The notes beneath the pieces are model-generated. The model was not told the origin of the DNA. It did no database searches and saw only the letters and a list, made by a program, of their open reading frames with translations. This document shows, one piece after another, positions 25,060-34,247 of a stretch of DNA of 64,000 nt. How positions within the stretch are numbered: position 1 is the first letter of the stretch; each line of letters starts with the position of its first letter. This DNA is from Methanogenium sp. (lineage in GTDB: Archaea; Halobacteriota; Methanomicrobia; Methanomicrobiales; Methanomicrobiaceae). Position numbers and translations under genes: made by a program. The stretch covers positions 1 through 64,000 of the forward strand of contig JAUVCV010000005.1 in NCBI GenBank assembly GCA_030595665.1, in the 5' to 3' direction.

Positions 25060-25550
25060 AACCTTTAATGTTTCATCGCCGATCAGATATAGGTATTTAG
25101 TGTGACAATATCCCGCAACCCCATCACATCGTCCTCCATATACCCGGATTGAATAACAGATTCACGCATGGGGCGAAAAGAACCCGACGAAGTGATAATC
25201 TGCGGTGCAATTGTCCAGGAGCAGAAAACGATAGCGATGGACTACCCGGACCACGATTTTATAGTCGCCCATAAGAAAAAAAGGAAGGACATGCCCCCAT
25301 CGCAGGGGAAGGATTCAGATGGGCCGACCATGGCGAAGCAAATATCCTCAAACACATAAAGTTCCGGGACGTATTGTCACAGGCAGGGCAGCAATGCTGT
25401 TGCAGGAGAGATACGCATGGGCACCATCTTTGGTGGCATGCCCCCCCAGGAAGACGTGCGGCAGAACGTGTGATAAAACACCTATCCTAACTTTTTTTCC
25501 CCACAATAAAATCGAGTGGTATAAATGATACCGGGTTAAAATCGAATACC
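25060..25550. other. 491-base gap, one doubtful small frame
   Basis: A 63-codon frame at 25168-25359 on the plus strand (starts MGRKEPDEVIICGAIVQEQK) is the only candidate; it lacks a Shine-Dalgarno and any family resemblance. A T-run at 25492-25499 and the TATA-like GGTATAAATG (25518-25527) belong to the promoter of the following gene, whose start at 25551 lies about 28 bases downstream, suggesting a leaderless mRNA. Confidence 0.4.
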
Positions 25551-26198
25551 ATGGACACCGAAGGGGAGGCACTTGCAGACGTTGCCTACGGGCTCTTTGA
25601 GGTTTTCCTGAACAAAGAACTTCGCAAACAGGGACAGACTTCATTTGAACTGATTGAAAACAACACTGAATTTTCTGCAGCATTCACCGAAATTTTCGCA
25701 TCATTTTCCGCAGATTATCCCTTCCTGGCCGATGCACTGACGGATGAATACAGATCGATTGATGCCATTTATCTCCTTTTCACCGAAGGAGAGGGCATTA
25801 TTCCAACAAAAACAACAAAGATATTCTGGATATTTCTTGATGCACCAGGATATGACCCCGGATGTGCAGATGCGGAGAAGGCAGGAAAATGGCTCATATT
25901 CCTGGAACCAAATCAGACAGACATAATCTGGAAGAAGATTCGCAATGCAACCGCAATGGGAGAACTCGGCATATCAGCCAAGGTATCAACAGCAAAAGAG
26001 AATTCGGAGTCCAGAGACGAGCGAATGGTCATCTATGTCTACACCCGCGACTGGGAAGAGGAAGAGGATGTCATGCGCACCCGTGATGTACTCAGAAACC
26101 TTGGCGTCACTGACATAATCGGCTACAAACGTAACATCGAGACATTCCTGGGAGAATACAGCGAAAAAGGAAAAAAGGTCACATACTATACGGCGTGA
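25551..26198 (+). CDS. DUF1917 / putative phosphothreonine-lyase-like protein
   Basis: The C-terminal half of this 215-residue protein (about 105-213) follows the pattern of the DUF1917/BLES03 family: GKWLIFLEP, WKKIRNATAMGELGISAKVST, VIYVYTRDWEEEEDVMRTRDVLR, LGVTDIIGYKRN and ending with KKVTYYTA. Databases describe this fold as a putative phosphothreonine lyase, but no activity is established. The N-terminal half is acidic and helical and unlike the family core. The promoter spacing suggests a leaderless transcript. Confidence 0.65.
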   Translation: MDTEGEALADVAYGLFEVFLNKELRKQGQTSFELIENNTEFSAAFTEIFASFSADYPFLADALTDEYRSIDAIYLLFTEGEGIIPTKTTKIFWIFLDAPGYDPGCADAEKAGKWLIFLEPNQTDIIWKKIRNATAMGELGISAKVSTAKENSESRDERMVIYVYTRDWEEEEDVMRTRDVLRNLGVTDIIGYKRNIETFLGEYSEKGKKVTYYTA

Positions 26199-26243
26199 CC
26201 ATACCATAAACGGGGTTTTGCAGACAAAATACCCCAAAAAGGA

Positions 26244-26390
26244 TTATCCTTTCCGTTCTTTGTTTTTCGGACGGAGATTCTTATATCCACACTTGCGGCA
26301 CATCGTTGCCCGCGGTGCATTGCGTGCATTGCAGCGCATGCAAATTTTTTTATCAAGGAGGCGTGCCTCTGCTTCTGGAAAACGTGCCAT
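26244..26390 (-). CDS. rpl40e: Large-subunit ribosomal protein L40e
   Basis: A 48-residue zinc-ribbon protein (starts [15 protein letters not shown]) with four cysteines in CMRCN and CRKCGY, and a basic C-terminus ending KNKERKG. This is the usual archaeal L40e. It is the last gene of the minus-strand information-processing operon, 53 bases after the XTP pyrophosphatase gene. Confidence 0.95.
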   Translation of the reverse strand: MARFPEAEARLLDKKICMRCNARNAPRATMCRKCGYKNLRPKNKERKG

Positions 26391-26443
26391 AATTGCTCTA
26401 ACCCTCGTAATGTTCAGTTCTTTATACGTTGCATTTAGGAGTA

Positions 26444-27019
26444 TTAAGAGTTTGGTTCTGATGGTTCCCCAATGGGCTCACCCGACACCAAAAAACGGCG
26501 CAGTGCCACAAGGGCACGCCCCCGGTGCGACATAAGTGCTTTCTCCGCAAGCGTCCGCTCAGCAAACGTCCTGCCATCCACTGAAAAGATAGGGTCATAC
26601 CCAAACCCTGCCTCTCCACGAGGAGAAACTATCGTGCCATCCACTATCCCACGGAAGACATGGATAACACCATCCCCATCTGCGTAGGCAATCGCCGTCT
26701 CAAAGTACGCAGACCGATCTTCTGCCCCTTCAAGGAGATGGAGAATGCCTCCCATGCCAACTGTATCCAGCACATATGCGGCATAAGGGCCGGGGAACCC
26801 GTTCAGTGCGGACACAAAGAACCCGGTATCATCGACAATGAGAGGGCAACGGAGTGCATCCCAGGCATACCGTGCCTTCTCCTTTGCAATAACCCCCACA
26901 TCATTATCACGGAACTCAGGAATCTCAAGAAAGGTATGTGCAACCTCAGCCACTCCCGCAAAGAAGGCCGCCACTTCCCGAGCCTTGTCAACATTACTCG
27001 TAACAACAGTTAATTTCAT
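26444..27019 (-). CDS. rdgB: XTP/dITP diphosphatase (RdgB/HAM1)
   Basis: The 191-residue enzyme removes ITP, XTP and their deoxy forms from the nucleotide pool. Motifs: the N-terminal [31 protein letters not shown] (family DDSGL-type metal site, near residue 62), GFGYDPIF (near 140) and the final SHRGRAL. Its start overlaps the stop of the Kae1-Bud32 gene by 4 bases (ATGA). Confidence 0.93.
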   Translation of the reverse strand: MKLTVVTSNVDKAREVAAFFAGVAEVAHTFLEIPEFRDNDVGVIAKEKARYAWDALRCPLIVDDTGFFVSALNGFPGPYAAYVLDTVGMGGILHLLEGAEDRSAYFETAIAYADGDGVIHVFRGIVDGTIVSPRGEAGFGYDPIFSVDGRTFAERTLAEKALMSHRGRALVALRRFLVSGEPIGEPSEPNS

Positions 27020-28596
27020 AAATATCTTCCACGCTGGTGGATTTCATCCACCCGTTTGATTACATCTGCTGCCCCGGAGAAGGTCATACAGTAGCCGCGC
27101 ACAAACTCATCTTTTAGACATTCTGCATTGGATGACGTACTCTCAAGCGTCTGGAAGAGAACATGGATATCCACACCCTGCGGTTCTATATCATCAGACC
27201 GATAGGAAAGCCCAAAGTCAATGAAAACCGGCACCCCGTCTGAGATGATGACATTACTGGTGGTAAGATCTCCGTGAATTATTCCCGCCCTATGCAGACG
27301 TCCCACACAGACACCTGCGTCATAGATATGATCCGGCGTGAGCACATGCTTCAGGAGCGCCCCTTCGATTCGCTCCATCCGGATGGTGTCGGCCGTCACA
27401 TCACGAATCACCGGCGTCCGAACCCCTGCCGCACGGGCAGCGGAAATCATCCGTGCCTCTGCACGGGTCCGCTCTGAGATCAGCCGGTGATCAAGTAAAG
27501 GAATCCGATAACCCTTCGGGAGACGCTGTTTCAGGACATCATCCCCCACCGACGTGACAACAGCCTCGGCACCACGTGCACCACCGCCACCCATCACATC
27601 GGCCAGGGCATAGGCAGCATCAGCACCAGCATCCCGCCAGCCCACTATAACTTCGTCAGACCGATATCCCGGATTGACTGCTGATTCAGCAACCGGAAGC
27701 GTCTGACCTGCCGCAAGCATCAGTGACCCGGTGTAGGCAATCATCGCGCCATTGTCACCGATGAACTTCCGCTCAGGCACATGAAACATAGCACCGCGTT
27801 CTTCACACATCATCCTGAGCATCTCCTGCAGGCGACCGTTTGCACCGACACCACCCACAAGAAGCACCTCATCCTTACCCGAGTGGGCCAAGGCACGCTC
27901 AGTCACCTCCACGCACATAGAAAAGGCCGTTTCCTGCAGACCCGCACAGACATCCTCCAGAGGTGCCCGAGCCTCCTGAGCGGCACTCACAACCCCGGAG
28001 AAGGCAAGATCCATTCCTTTGACGGTATAGGGGAGGGAGATTGGATCTCCCTCGCGTGCAAGTGCTTCTATCTGCGGCCCGCCGGGATGAGTCATCCCCT
28101 TTGCCCGTGCAAACTTGTCAAGGCCATTGCCCAGGCCAATGTCCAGTGTTTCACCAAAAATTCTGTAGCGGGTGCCCAGATATCCAAGAACCTGGGTATT
28201 GGCACCACTTGCATAGAGAACAATTGGGTCATCACAGTCACAGGCCCAGCGACCGATCTCCACATGCGCAACACAATGGTTCACACCGACAAGTGGCACC
28301 CCCAGAGAGACCGCAATCGCACGCGCGGCAGTTGCCACCGTCCGGAGGCAGGGTCCAAGGCCCGGTCCCTGCGAGAATGCAACGGCTTTTATCGCCAACG
28401 GGTCCGTAAGCACCTCTGAAATAACAGCCTTCATCTCACCTGCATGGTGCTGTGCCGCCTCACGCGGGTGAATTCCACCAGAGGGTGGCCTGTATGGAGA
28501 TGAATAAAGTGCGATGATCCGGTCATCGCCAAAAACAGCGGCACTGAGGTTCCATGCAGTCCCCTCAATACCAAGAATATGCCCAGTTTCAGGCAT
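27016..28596 (-). CDS. Kae1-Bud32 fusion: tRNA t6A synthase and associated kinase
   Basis: The 526-residue protein joins Kae1 (about 1-325) and Bud32 (about 335-526), a fusion common in euryarchaea. Kae1 makes threonylcarbamoyladenosine at tRNA position 37; its iron-binding HxxxH appears as HCVAH near residue 107, with GVGAN and GDNGAMIAY further on. Bud32 is a small kinase/ATPase of the KEOPS complex, with HGDLTTSNVI and IDFGLSY catalytic motifs. It overlaps rdgB downstream and follows S27ae by 3 bases, so the KEOPS core is made with ribosomal proteins. Confidence 0.96.
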   Translation of the reverse strand: MPETGHILGIEGTAWNLSAAVFGDDRIIALYSSPYRPPSGGIHPREAAQHHAGEMKAVISEVLTDPLAIKAVAFSQGPGLGPCLRTVATAARAIAVSLGVPLVGVNHCVAHVEIGRWACDCDDPIVLYASGANTQVLGYLGTRYRIFGETLDIGLGNGLDKFARAKGMTHPGGPQIEALAREGDPISLPYTVKGMDLAFSGVVSAAQEARAPLEDVCAGLQETAFSMCVEVTERALAHSGKDEVLLVGGVGANGRLQEMLRMMCEERGAMFHVPERKFIGDNGAMIAYTGSLMLAAGQTLPVAESAVNPGYRSDEVIVGWRDAGADAAYALADVMGGGGARGAEAVVTSVGDDVLKQRLPKGYRIPLLDHRLISERTRAEARMISAARAAGVRTPVIRDVTADTIRMERIEGALLKHVLTPDHIYDAGVCVGRLHRAGIIHGDLTTSNVIISDGVPVFIDFGLSYRSDDIEPQGVDIHVLFQTLESTSSNAECLKDEFVRGYCMTFSGAADVIKRVDEIHQRGRYL

Positions 28597-28599
28597 TGT

Positions 28600-28755
28600 C
28601 TATTGTTTAAATTCTGTATATCCGCACTTGCCGCATGAAACGCGGTCCTTGTGCTCTGCCATAAAGACAGCAGGACCACAGCGCGGACATGTTTTGCGCT
28701 GGGGAACTGCAATGTTTCCTTCAATGGAATAGTATTTACTGCGTTTTACGACCAT
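28600..28755 (-). CDS. rps27ae: Small-subunit ribosomal protein S27ae
   Basis: A 51-residue zinc-ribbon protein ([27 protein letters not shown]) matching archaeal S27ae. It begins 2 bases after the S24e stop codon and ends 3 bases before Kae1-Bud32. Confidence 0.95.
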   Translation of the reverse strand: MVVKRSKYYSIEGNIAVPQRKTCPRCGPAVFMAEHKDRVSCGKCGYTEFKQ

Positions 28756-28757
28756 CC

Positions 28758-29060
28758 CTATGCCTCCTCTGCTTTGTCACTCTCAGGAGCACTGCTGCGC
28801 TCGATAAGATATCCCGGCTCGGTTGCCTTCAGAGTTTCCGCATCTTCGTAAATACGTGCGTATCCGTTCAGATCCTGCTTACCAAAGCTTGTCTTGAGTG
28901 AATCAAGCACCACGCGATCCTCAGGCACATTCTGCAGAGCGCAGAGTTTCCCGAGAATCTGGCGGCGTGAGGGAGTTGCCCCCTCAAATGTGAGGAGGAA
29001 TTCAAGTTCTCTCCTCTTTAACAGCCCATTATATTCATCACGTGCAAATTCAAAATCCAT
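28758..29060 (-). CDS. rps24e: Small-subunit ribosomal protein S24e
   Basis: The 100-residue protein shows the S24e core: N-terminal [30 protein letters not shown] and [12 protein letters not shown]. The C-terminal 15 residues are acidic and Ser/Glu-rich ([12 protein letters not shown]). It is followed immediately by S27ae, the standard archaeal pair. Confidence 0.95.
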   Translation of the reverse strand: MDFEFARDEYNGLLKRRELEFLLTFEGATPSRRQILGKLCALQNVPEDRVVLDSLKTSFGKQDLNGYARIYEDAETLKATEPGYLIERSSAPESDKAEEA

Positions 29061-29124
29061 CGATATCCCTACAATATTGTTAATTGAGTTACTTAATAGT
29101 CGCGATCAAAAATCAATCAGCCAC

Positions 29125-29613
29125 TCATTCTGCCACAAAGAGACGAAAGAGCGTTTCAGCCTTATCACGAGCACCTTTGTCCACGATAATCACAACAACC
29201 CCTTCCCCTGGCTGCCCATAGAGCACACAGGCACCATCTGGTGCAGCACGTACAGCTGGAATCACCGCCAGATCTTCTTCACCATCCACACGAATCAGAC
29301 AGGAACCTGCATTCATTGCACCCTCTATCGCCCGGATGAGGGCGCCGGTGATCATTCCTGCAGGATTTGATACCGTAACCTCCGGCACCGGGAGAGACAG
29401 CACCCGGTTACAGGGTTCACGCATCGTACTGCCATCAATCACCGAAAGATCCGGCAAAATACCCGCATCCATAAGATTATGGGTGACAACATCACCGACT
29501 GCAATGATCATGTGGCCCGCAAATACAGACTCTGCTGTCGCAATATCGGGAAAAAGAGGGCCGAATGGATCCCGAAAATATTTTCGGCACCCATCAGGAA
29601 GGGTATAATCCAT
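29125..29613 (-). CDS. GTP-dependent dephospho-CoA kinase (DUF359 family)
   Basis: The 162-residue protein belongs to the former DUF359 family, shown in Thermococcus to phosphorylate dephospho-CoA with GTP, the last step of archaeal CoA synthesis. Visible conserved segments: AVGDVVTHNLMDAGILPDLSVIDG (about 36-60), SNPAGMI, IRVDGEEDLAVIPAV and YGQPGEGVVVI. The start overlaps the Spt4 stop (TAATG). The operon position between Spt4 and S24e is conserved in many euryarchaea. Confidence 0.9.
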   Translation of the reverse strand: MDYTLPDGCRKYFRDPFGPLFPDIATAESVFAGHMIIAVGDVVTHNLMDAGILPDLSVIDGSTMREPCNRVLSLPVPEVTVSNPAGMITGALIRAIEGAMNAGSCLIRVDGEEDLAVIPAVRAAPDGACVLYGQPGEGVVVIIVDKGARDKAETLFRLFVAE

Positions 29614-29810
29614 TACCGGACCTTCAGTGCCACCCGCCCGGGGACATCCACATTCATCTTTTTTGCAATATCTGAATTCTTTGGATCAATAATGACCAGA
29701 TACCCAGCCCAGTCCTGCGTCAGATTGGAAGAACCACACATCACACAAGACTCGCCGTCAACCACACGATGACAGCCGCGGCAGACATATGGTTGTTTTT
29801 TAGGCGCCAT
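29613..29810 (-). CDS. spt4: Transcription elongation factor Spt4 (RNA polymerase subunit E'')
   Basis: A 65-residue zinc protein with CRGCH and CVMCG, then DWAGYLVIIDP and VDVPGRVALKVR, as in archaeal Spt4/RpoE2. Spt4 pairs with Spt5 to make RNA polymerase processive. I start at ATG 29810, where the conserved N-terminus begins; it overlaps the rpo7 stop by 11 bases. Confidence 0.95.
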   Translation of the reverse strand: MAPKKQPYVCRGCHRVVDGESCVMCGSSNLTQDWAGYLVIIDPKNSDIAKKMNVDVPGRVALKVR

Positions 29811-30411
29811 TTTCTGCCTGCTCCGCTTCAAATTCTTCATCAAGCCAGGTTGTTGTACCAAGACCCGACTGGCGCATAGTAAGGCCAATCTTTGATTCGC
29901 GGGGTTCACGCTCAGAGAGAGAGAGGGCCACAACCCGTCCCCGCAATCCGTCACCAGTCTTTATCTGGCGCTGAGTATCCTGACAGGTAAGCATCCCATT
30001 CTTCTCATCATAATTGATGTAATCATCAGATATCTGGCTCACATGCAACATCGCATCAATTGGGCCCAGAGAAACAAATGCACCGAAACTGGTGGCCTCT
30101 ACCACAACACCTTCAATGACCTCCTGGTGGGCCAGACGCAAGACAATCGCCTCGAATGTAACGGAATAATATACCCCGCCATCACTAGGGATAATGTCTC
30201 CTACACCAACTTCGCAGATCTTTGTCACGGCAATATAGATACCAATCGCCTTGTCAATGCTCCCCTCAAGTTGTTCCTGCAGAACATCCAGAACAACGAC
30301 TTTAATGTGCTCAAGATAATCGAGATTATCCTGTTCATTTTTTATTTCTTTATCCCAAAGACGGCTGGGAGGTACCCGCACCTTGTCTTCAAGCGTCATT
30401 TTATAAAACAT
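29800..30411 (-). CDS. rpo7: DNA-directed RNA polymerase subunit Rpo7 (E')
   Basis: The 203-residue protein has the N-terminal RNP-like tip domain (to about 80) and an S1 domain (about 82-165: EVIEGVVVEATSFGAFVSLGPIDAMLHVSQI). Rpo7 forms the polymerase stalk with Rpo4, binds emerging RNA and helps open promoters. It lies 12 bases after the PIN-domain gene. Confidence 0.96.
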   Translation of the reverse strand: MFYKMTLEDKVRVPPSRLWDKEIKNEQDNLDYLEHIKVVVLDVLQEQLEGSIDKAIGIYIAVTKICEVGVGDIIPSDGGVYYSVTFEAIVLRLAHQEVIEGVVVEATSFGAFVSLGPIDAMLHVSQISDDYINYDEKNGMLTCQDTQRQIKTGDGLRGRVVALSLSEREPRESKIGLTMRQSGLGTTTWLDEEFEAEQAENGA

Positions 30412-30423
30412 GTAATCACCCGT

Positions 30424-30804
30424 CTATCCCCGAATAATTTCGAGCCTCTTTTTCTCACGCAGATATATCACATCAATATGCCGGCAGAGTAGTTCTTCCC
30501 GGAGGTGCCTGTCATTTGTCACCACAACACAACGGTGCTCTTCAGCATACCGGACAATCCGGTCATCCACCGCCACATCCTGGTGTGGGCTTTTCACCAC
30601 GCAACACCGTGCAGCGAGCGTGGCTCCAACCCGTGCCGCAGCCGCATCACGGCCACGACCTCGGGAAAGCCCGAGAAGTTCATCTTTCACATCCTCCAGT
30701 GTCACCGGTTCAAACGCTCCGATAAGTTCCTCCACCCCGGTGAAGACATCCACACCGAACTGAACCGGAATCATCAGTGCATTTGCATCGAAGAGAACGA
30801 GCAC
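30424..30804 (-). CDS. PIN-domain protein, FCF1/UTP24-like
   Basis: The 126-residue protein starts with LVLFDANAL and later has VDDRIVRYAEEHRCVVVTNDRHLR, giving the acidic residues of a PIN nuclease site (FDAN, DD, TND). Its relatives are the archaeal homologues of eukaryotic FCF1, which cut pre-rRNA, and this gene is regularly placed after aIF2-gamma. I start at GTG 30804, which overlaps the TAG of aIF2-gamma by one base and gives the conserved N-terminus. Confidence 0.85.
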   Translation of the reverse strand: MLVLFDANALMIPVQFGVDVFTGVEELIGAFEPVTLEDVKDELLGLSRGRGRDAAAARVGATLAARCCVVKSPHQDVAVDDRIVRYAEEHRCVVVTNDRHLREELLCRHIDVIYLREKKRLEIIRG

Positions 30805-32033
30805 TAAACCAGTGTCCCCATCCCAATCAAACGCCAGCGGCCACCAACCTGCCGTGATATTGCAATTTGTGAGCCAACAGCGGCACATACCTGTCGTTTC
30901 AGGACGACTTCCACCACATCTTTCTTGGTATTTACAACTACTCCGACGGTCACTGCAGTACCAACCGAAAGCATCAGGGGTTCTTTATGACGAAGTGGTT
31001 CAATCACGAATTCATCATCTGAACCAACAACCCGTTCCATCAGCTTTACGGTGAATGCAAGTTTGTCCCAGACCGGAGGAAGATGACCGATGTGGCCTGC
31101 TACCTGCCCGGAGAGAGCGTCACTCTTCGTCAGTGCCGGATCCAGTTTTGTACCCACACCAAGCAGGCCACCGGAGTTTGCCTCCTGCACCCGTTTGGAG
31201 CCAGCATTGATCGTGGTCACTTTTGTCTGAATTGGCTCCCATACGATCTGGTTTTCAACCTGCAACTTCAGACCGGGGCGAATCTCAATATCATCACCAT
31301 CGCGAAGGAGTCCCTGTGTCAGAGATCCTCCGATCACTCCTCCCTTTACATCACGCCAGCTACACCCCGGCTTATTGATGTCAAAGGAACGGGCGATCAG
31401 AAGAAGTGGCTCTTCATCCGGGTCGCGATCCGGTTCAGGTATATACTCATTGAGCGCCTGGACAAGTGCTCCGAAATTTATTTTTTTCTGTGCAGATACC
31501 GGGATCACCGGTGCATTTTCTGCGATTGTGCCATTCACAAACTTGCGAATTTGCCGATAATTCTCCATCGCATCAGCCTGCGAGACGACATCAATTTTAT
31601 TCTGGACAATCACAATGTTTTTGATACCCACAAGCTCAAGAGCCATCAGGTGTTCTTTCGTCTGTGGCTGTGGACACCGCTCATTTGCCGCAATAACGAG
31701 CACTGCACCGTCCATCAAAGCAGACCCCGAGAGCATGGTTGCCATCAGCGTCTCATGGCCGGGCGCGTCCACAAATGATATAGTACGGACAGGTTCACCC
31801 TTTGCACCACATTCGCATTTTTTGGACGTGGAATATGCCTCAGGACCTTTACACGACGGACACTGATAAAAAGTGGCATCCGCATATCCAAGCCTGATGG
31901 AGATCCCTCGTTTGATCTCCTCACTGTGCCGGTCCGTCCATAAGCCGGTAAGCGCAGACACAAGCGTAGTCTTTCCATGGTCAACATGTCCGACTACACC
32001 GATGTTGACACTGGGAATCAATGGATCACTCAA
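30804..32033 (-). CDS. eif2g: Translation initiation factor aIF2 subunit gamma
   Basis: The 409-residue GTPase brings initiator Met-tRNA to the small ribosomal subunit. It has the G motifs [10 protein letters not shown] (about 14), DAPGHE (about 90), NKID (about 147), a zinc knuckle between them (CPSC and CECG near 58-75), and the two C-terminal barrel domains. It heads the long minus-strand operon that runs to L40e. Confidence 0.97.
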   Translation of the reverse strand: MSDPLIPSVNIGVVGHVDHGKTTLVSALTGLWTDRHSEEIKRGISIRLGYADATFYQCPSCKGPEAYSTSKKCECGAKGEPVRTISFVDAPGHETLMATMLSGSALMDGAVLVIAANERCPQPQTKEHLMALELVGIKNIVIVQNKIDVVSQADAMENYRQIRKFVNGTIAENAPVIPVSAQKKINFGALVQALNEYIPEPDRDPDEEPLLLIARSFDINKPGCSWRDVKGGVIGGSLTQGLLRDGDDIEIRPGLKLQVENQIVWEPIQTKVTTINAGSKRVQEANSGGLLGVGTKLDPALTKSDALSGQVAGHIGHLPPVWDKLAFTVKLMERVVGSDDEFVIEPLRHKEPLMLSVGTAVTVGVVVNTKKDVVEVVLKRQVCAAVGSQIAISRQVGGRWRLIGMGTLV

Positions 32034-32252
32034 TGAACTTCAAACCTCACTATTAGTATACAACCGCCCTACTTATACCTACTCGGTGTGTGATTTCGAT
32101 ATCACTTAGACACTGAAACACGACCCGGAACCGAACATCTTACCACATTCCCGAACATTATTACGCATAAATAACACAGAGTAAGAAAAATTTTAACCTT
32201 TGTAACTAATAAGTACAACAGGAGACACCTGAAATTTTTTGAGGAACACTAC

Positions 32253-32675
32253 ATGTCACATGAATCTGACCTATCACGAATCGGAATTTCCCTACCAAAG
32301 AATCTTCTTGACAGATTTGATGAAATCCTCGAATATCGAGGATATTCATCGCGTTCAGAGGGGATACGCGATGCCATACGGAATTATATAACCTATTATA
32401 AATGGATGTCCGATGTGACTGGTGAACGGCAGGGAGTAATAACTATGATCTATGATCATGAACAACGTGGCCTGTTGCAGGTTCTCACCGAAATCCAGCA
32501 TGAATATCTTGATGTAATCCAGTCATCCCTCCATTCCCATATAAGCCATGACAAATGCGTGGAGATCATTCTCCTTCGCGGGGACGGTGCAAAAATCAAG
32601 GATATCGCTGAACATCTGATGTCACAAAAAGGGGTGGAGTCCGTAAAACTTACCACCATCCCAATTGAAGAGTGA
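32253..32675 (+). CDS. nikR: Nickel-responsive regulator NikR
   Basis: The 140-residue repressor has a ribbon-helix-helix domain (RIGISLPKNLLDRFDEIL, about 9-26) and an ACT-like nickel domain. The nickel ligands H83, H94, H96 and C102 have the same spacing as in E. coli NikR (76, 87, 89, 95). Methanogens need nickel for F430 and hydrogenases. GAGGA lies 9 bases before the ATG. No nickel transporter gene is adjacent here. Confidence 0.93.
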   Translation: MSHESDLSRIGISLPKNLLDRFDEILEYRGYSSRSEGIRDAIRNYITYYKWMSDVTGERQGVITMIYDHEQRGLLQVLTEIQHEYLDVIQSSLHSHISHDKCVEIILLRGDGAKIKDIAEHLMSQKGVESVKLTTIPIEE

Positions 32676-32696
32676 CCTCATCCATTATTTTTTCGT

Positions 32697-32987
32697 TTAC
32701 CCGGCACCGACACCGGTAACCTGATCATAGGCATCCTGCATGTCTTCAGTGGATTCAATCTCCCTAAGGTGTTCATAATCTGTAATATCAGACGGATTAC
32801 GCACTTTTTTCACTTCTTCTATTTCCCCTTCAATAGGAACCAGCTGATCTGTCCGGTACAGAAGTCCTGTCGTATCAATCTCAGCAAACTCATTGCCACG
32901 AATCTCCTCAATCCGTACAACAGTGCCTGCCGTACCGGTGCGCGGGTACCGGACCCGCATCCCCGGACGTATGACCACATCTCCCAT
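32697..32987 (-). CDS. DUF2098 family protein
   Basis: A 96-residue protein beginning MGDVVIRPGMRVRYPRTGTAG, with a small beta-barrel look and an acidic C-terminal half. It belongs to the methanogen-restricted DUF2098 family of unknown function. I start at ATG 32987 because the shared TATA element is centred 29 bases upstream, indicating a leaderless transcript. It is divergent from the McrA thioamidation gene, so a link to methyl-CoM reductase modification is possible. Confidence 0.75.
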   Translation of the reverse strand: MGDVVIRPGMRVRYPRTGTAGTVVRIEEIRGNEFAEIDTTGLLYRTDQLVPIEGEIEEVKKVRNPSDITDYEHLREIESTEDMQDAYDQVTGVGAG

Positions 32988-33010
32988 ACACAAAAGAAAG
33001 GGTGGGCCAA

Positions 33011-33020
33011 GATATAAAAA
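33011..33020. promoter_or_regulatory. Single TATA element between two divergent leaderless genes
   Basis: GATATAAAAA is the only TATA-like stretch in the 57 bases between the DUF2098 start (32987, minus) and the YcaO start (33045, plus). Its centre is 29 bases from both ATGs, and neither ATG has a Shine-Dalgarno. Confidence 0.55.
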
Positions 33021-33044
33021 AACTGGATCGCAAATGTAGATACA

Positions 33045-34226
33045 ATGAACCGGTTTGAAGTCAGCCGACATGGATACGTCACCACATCTGGTGTCCCGCG
33101 CACCCGGACAGCCAAAGAGACGTATGATACTGCAGTTTCACTCACAGAAGAAACAGGGATTACAGACTTCCTGGAAATCACCGGAAAAGATCGCCTCGGG
33201 ATACCTGTCTGGTGTACCATCCGCCCGAAGGAACGGCGGGGAAAAATAACTGCCGGTGCAGGGATAACAACGGCAGACGCAAGATGCGCTGCGATGATGG
33301 GAACAATAGAACGCTACAGTTCAACATATTCCGGGGGCACCATGGATATTGCATCATACGAAGAAGTGGGACTGACACGTGCTGTTGACCCGGAAGAACT
33401 GATTCTCCCCCGTAAAACTGAGATAGGAGAGAAACTTCACTGGGTGCCGGGGCAGGACATCCTACATGACGAACAGGTCTACATCCCGGCAAATGCCGTG
33501 TATCATCCCTACGACCCGGTCGGCATGGCAAACCAGCTCTTCCGCAGTGATCCTAATGGTTTGGGAGCAGGAAATGTCGCAGAAGAAGCAATCATCCATG
33601 GCATCTACGAAGTCATCGAACGGGACGCACTGAGCCGTGGAGAAAAAAATAAATTATTGGGGGAGCACTTTCTTCCGGAACCCGGAACACCAGCGGAAAC
33701 ACTCATGGAGACTTTCGCTGCCGAAGGCATTGAAGTCACCATGTGGCTCCTGAATGATACCTATGGCATCCCAACTATTGCAGCTGTTGCTGATGATACC
33801 GTAACACAGGATCCCTTCATGATCATGATGGCTGCATCCACCCATCCGGATCCCGGTGTGGCAGCTGCATGCACACTATTGAAACTGGCACGAAACCGTG
33901 CTTCTCAAATATTTACAGAAGAAATCGGCATCCATTCAGGACGCTCGGCAATGGTGGAAAAAGCCGGGTATGAACGTTACAAACGAATCAACCGGGTCTG
34001 GTTTGCAGATGCACCGGAAATATCCGCAGAGGAGATCCGGGGGGCGCAGTACACGGCAACAGATGAAGAACTCCATGCAGCAATCACAGCTGTTGCCCCC
34101 CATACTGACCGCATCTGTGTAGTTGATCTTACCCGAACCATCCTGCCTGTCTGGCGGGTTGTCATACCAGGGTTTGAAGTTTCATATATTGATCCATCAC
34201 GAACAAAAAAGAACAATCTGTCCTAA
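33045..34226 (+). CDS. YcaO-type McrA-glycine thioamidation protein (methanogenesis marker 1)
   Basis: The 393-residue YcaO enzyme uses ATP to help turn a glycine of McrA, the catalytic subunit of methyl-CoM reductase, into thioglycine. Family segments: opening with HGYVTTSGVPRTRTAKET, the nucleotide-site residues in AAMMGTIERYSS (about 88), NGLGAGNVAEEAIIHGIYEVIERDA (about 170-195), and the C-terminal proline-rich end is replaced by SYIDPSRTKKNN. The partner TfuA-like gene is not adjacent. Marker proteins of this type occur in methanogens and other Mcr-containing archaea. Confidence 0.93.
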   Translation: MNRFEVSRHGYVTTSGVPRTRTAKETYDTAVSLTEETGITDFLEITGKDRLGIPVWCTIRPKERRGKITAGAGITTADARCAAMMGTIERYSSTYSGGTMDIASYEEVGLTRAVDPEELILPRKTEIGEKLHWVPGQDILHDEQVYIPANAVYHPYDPVGMANQLFRSDPNGLGAGNVAEEAIIHGIYEVIERDALSRGEKNKLLGEHFLPEPGTPAETLMETFAAEGIEVTMWLLNDTYGIPTIAAVADDTVTQDPFMIMMAASTHPDPGVAAACTLLKLARNRASQIFTEEIGIHSGRSAMVEKAGYERYKRINRVWFADAPEISAEEIRGAQYTATDEELHAAITAVAPHTDRICVVDLTRTILPVWRVVIPGFEVSYIDPSRTKKNNLS

Positions 34227-34247
34227 AAGGACAGAAAAATATTATTT

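Noticed and set aside
25168-25359. 63-codon frame before the DUF1917-like gene
   Set aside because: No ribosome-binding site or TATA spacing and no recognisable domain; kept only as a note in the gap entry.
25500-32100. The translation/transcription operon as an unusual cluster
   Set aside because: The order aIF2-gamma, PIN protein, rpo7, spt4, CoA kinase, S24e, S27ae, Kae1-Bud32 is a well-known conserved archaeal arrangement.
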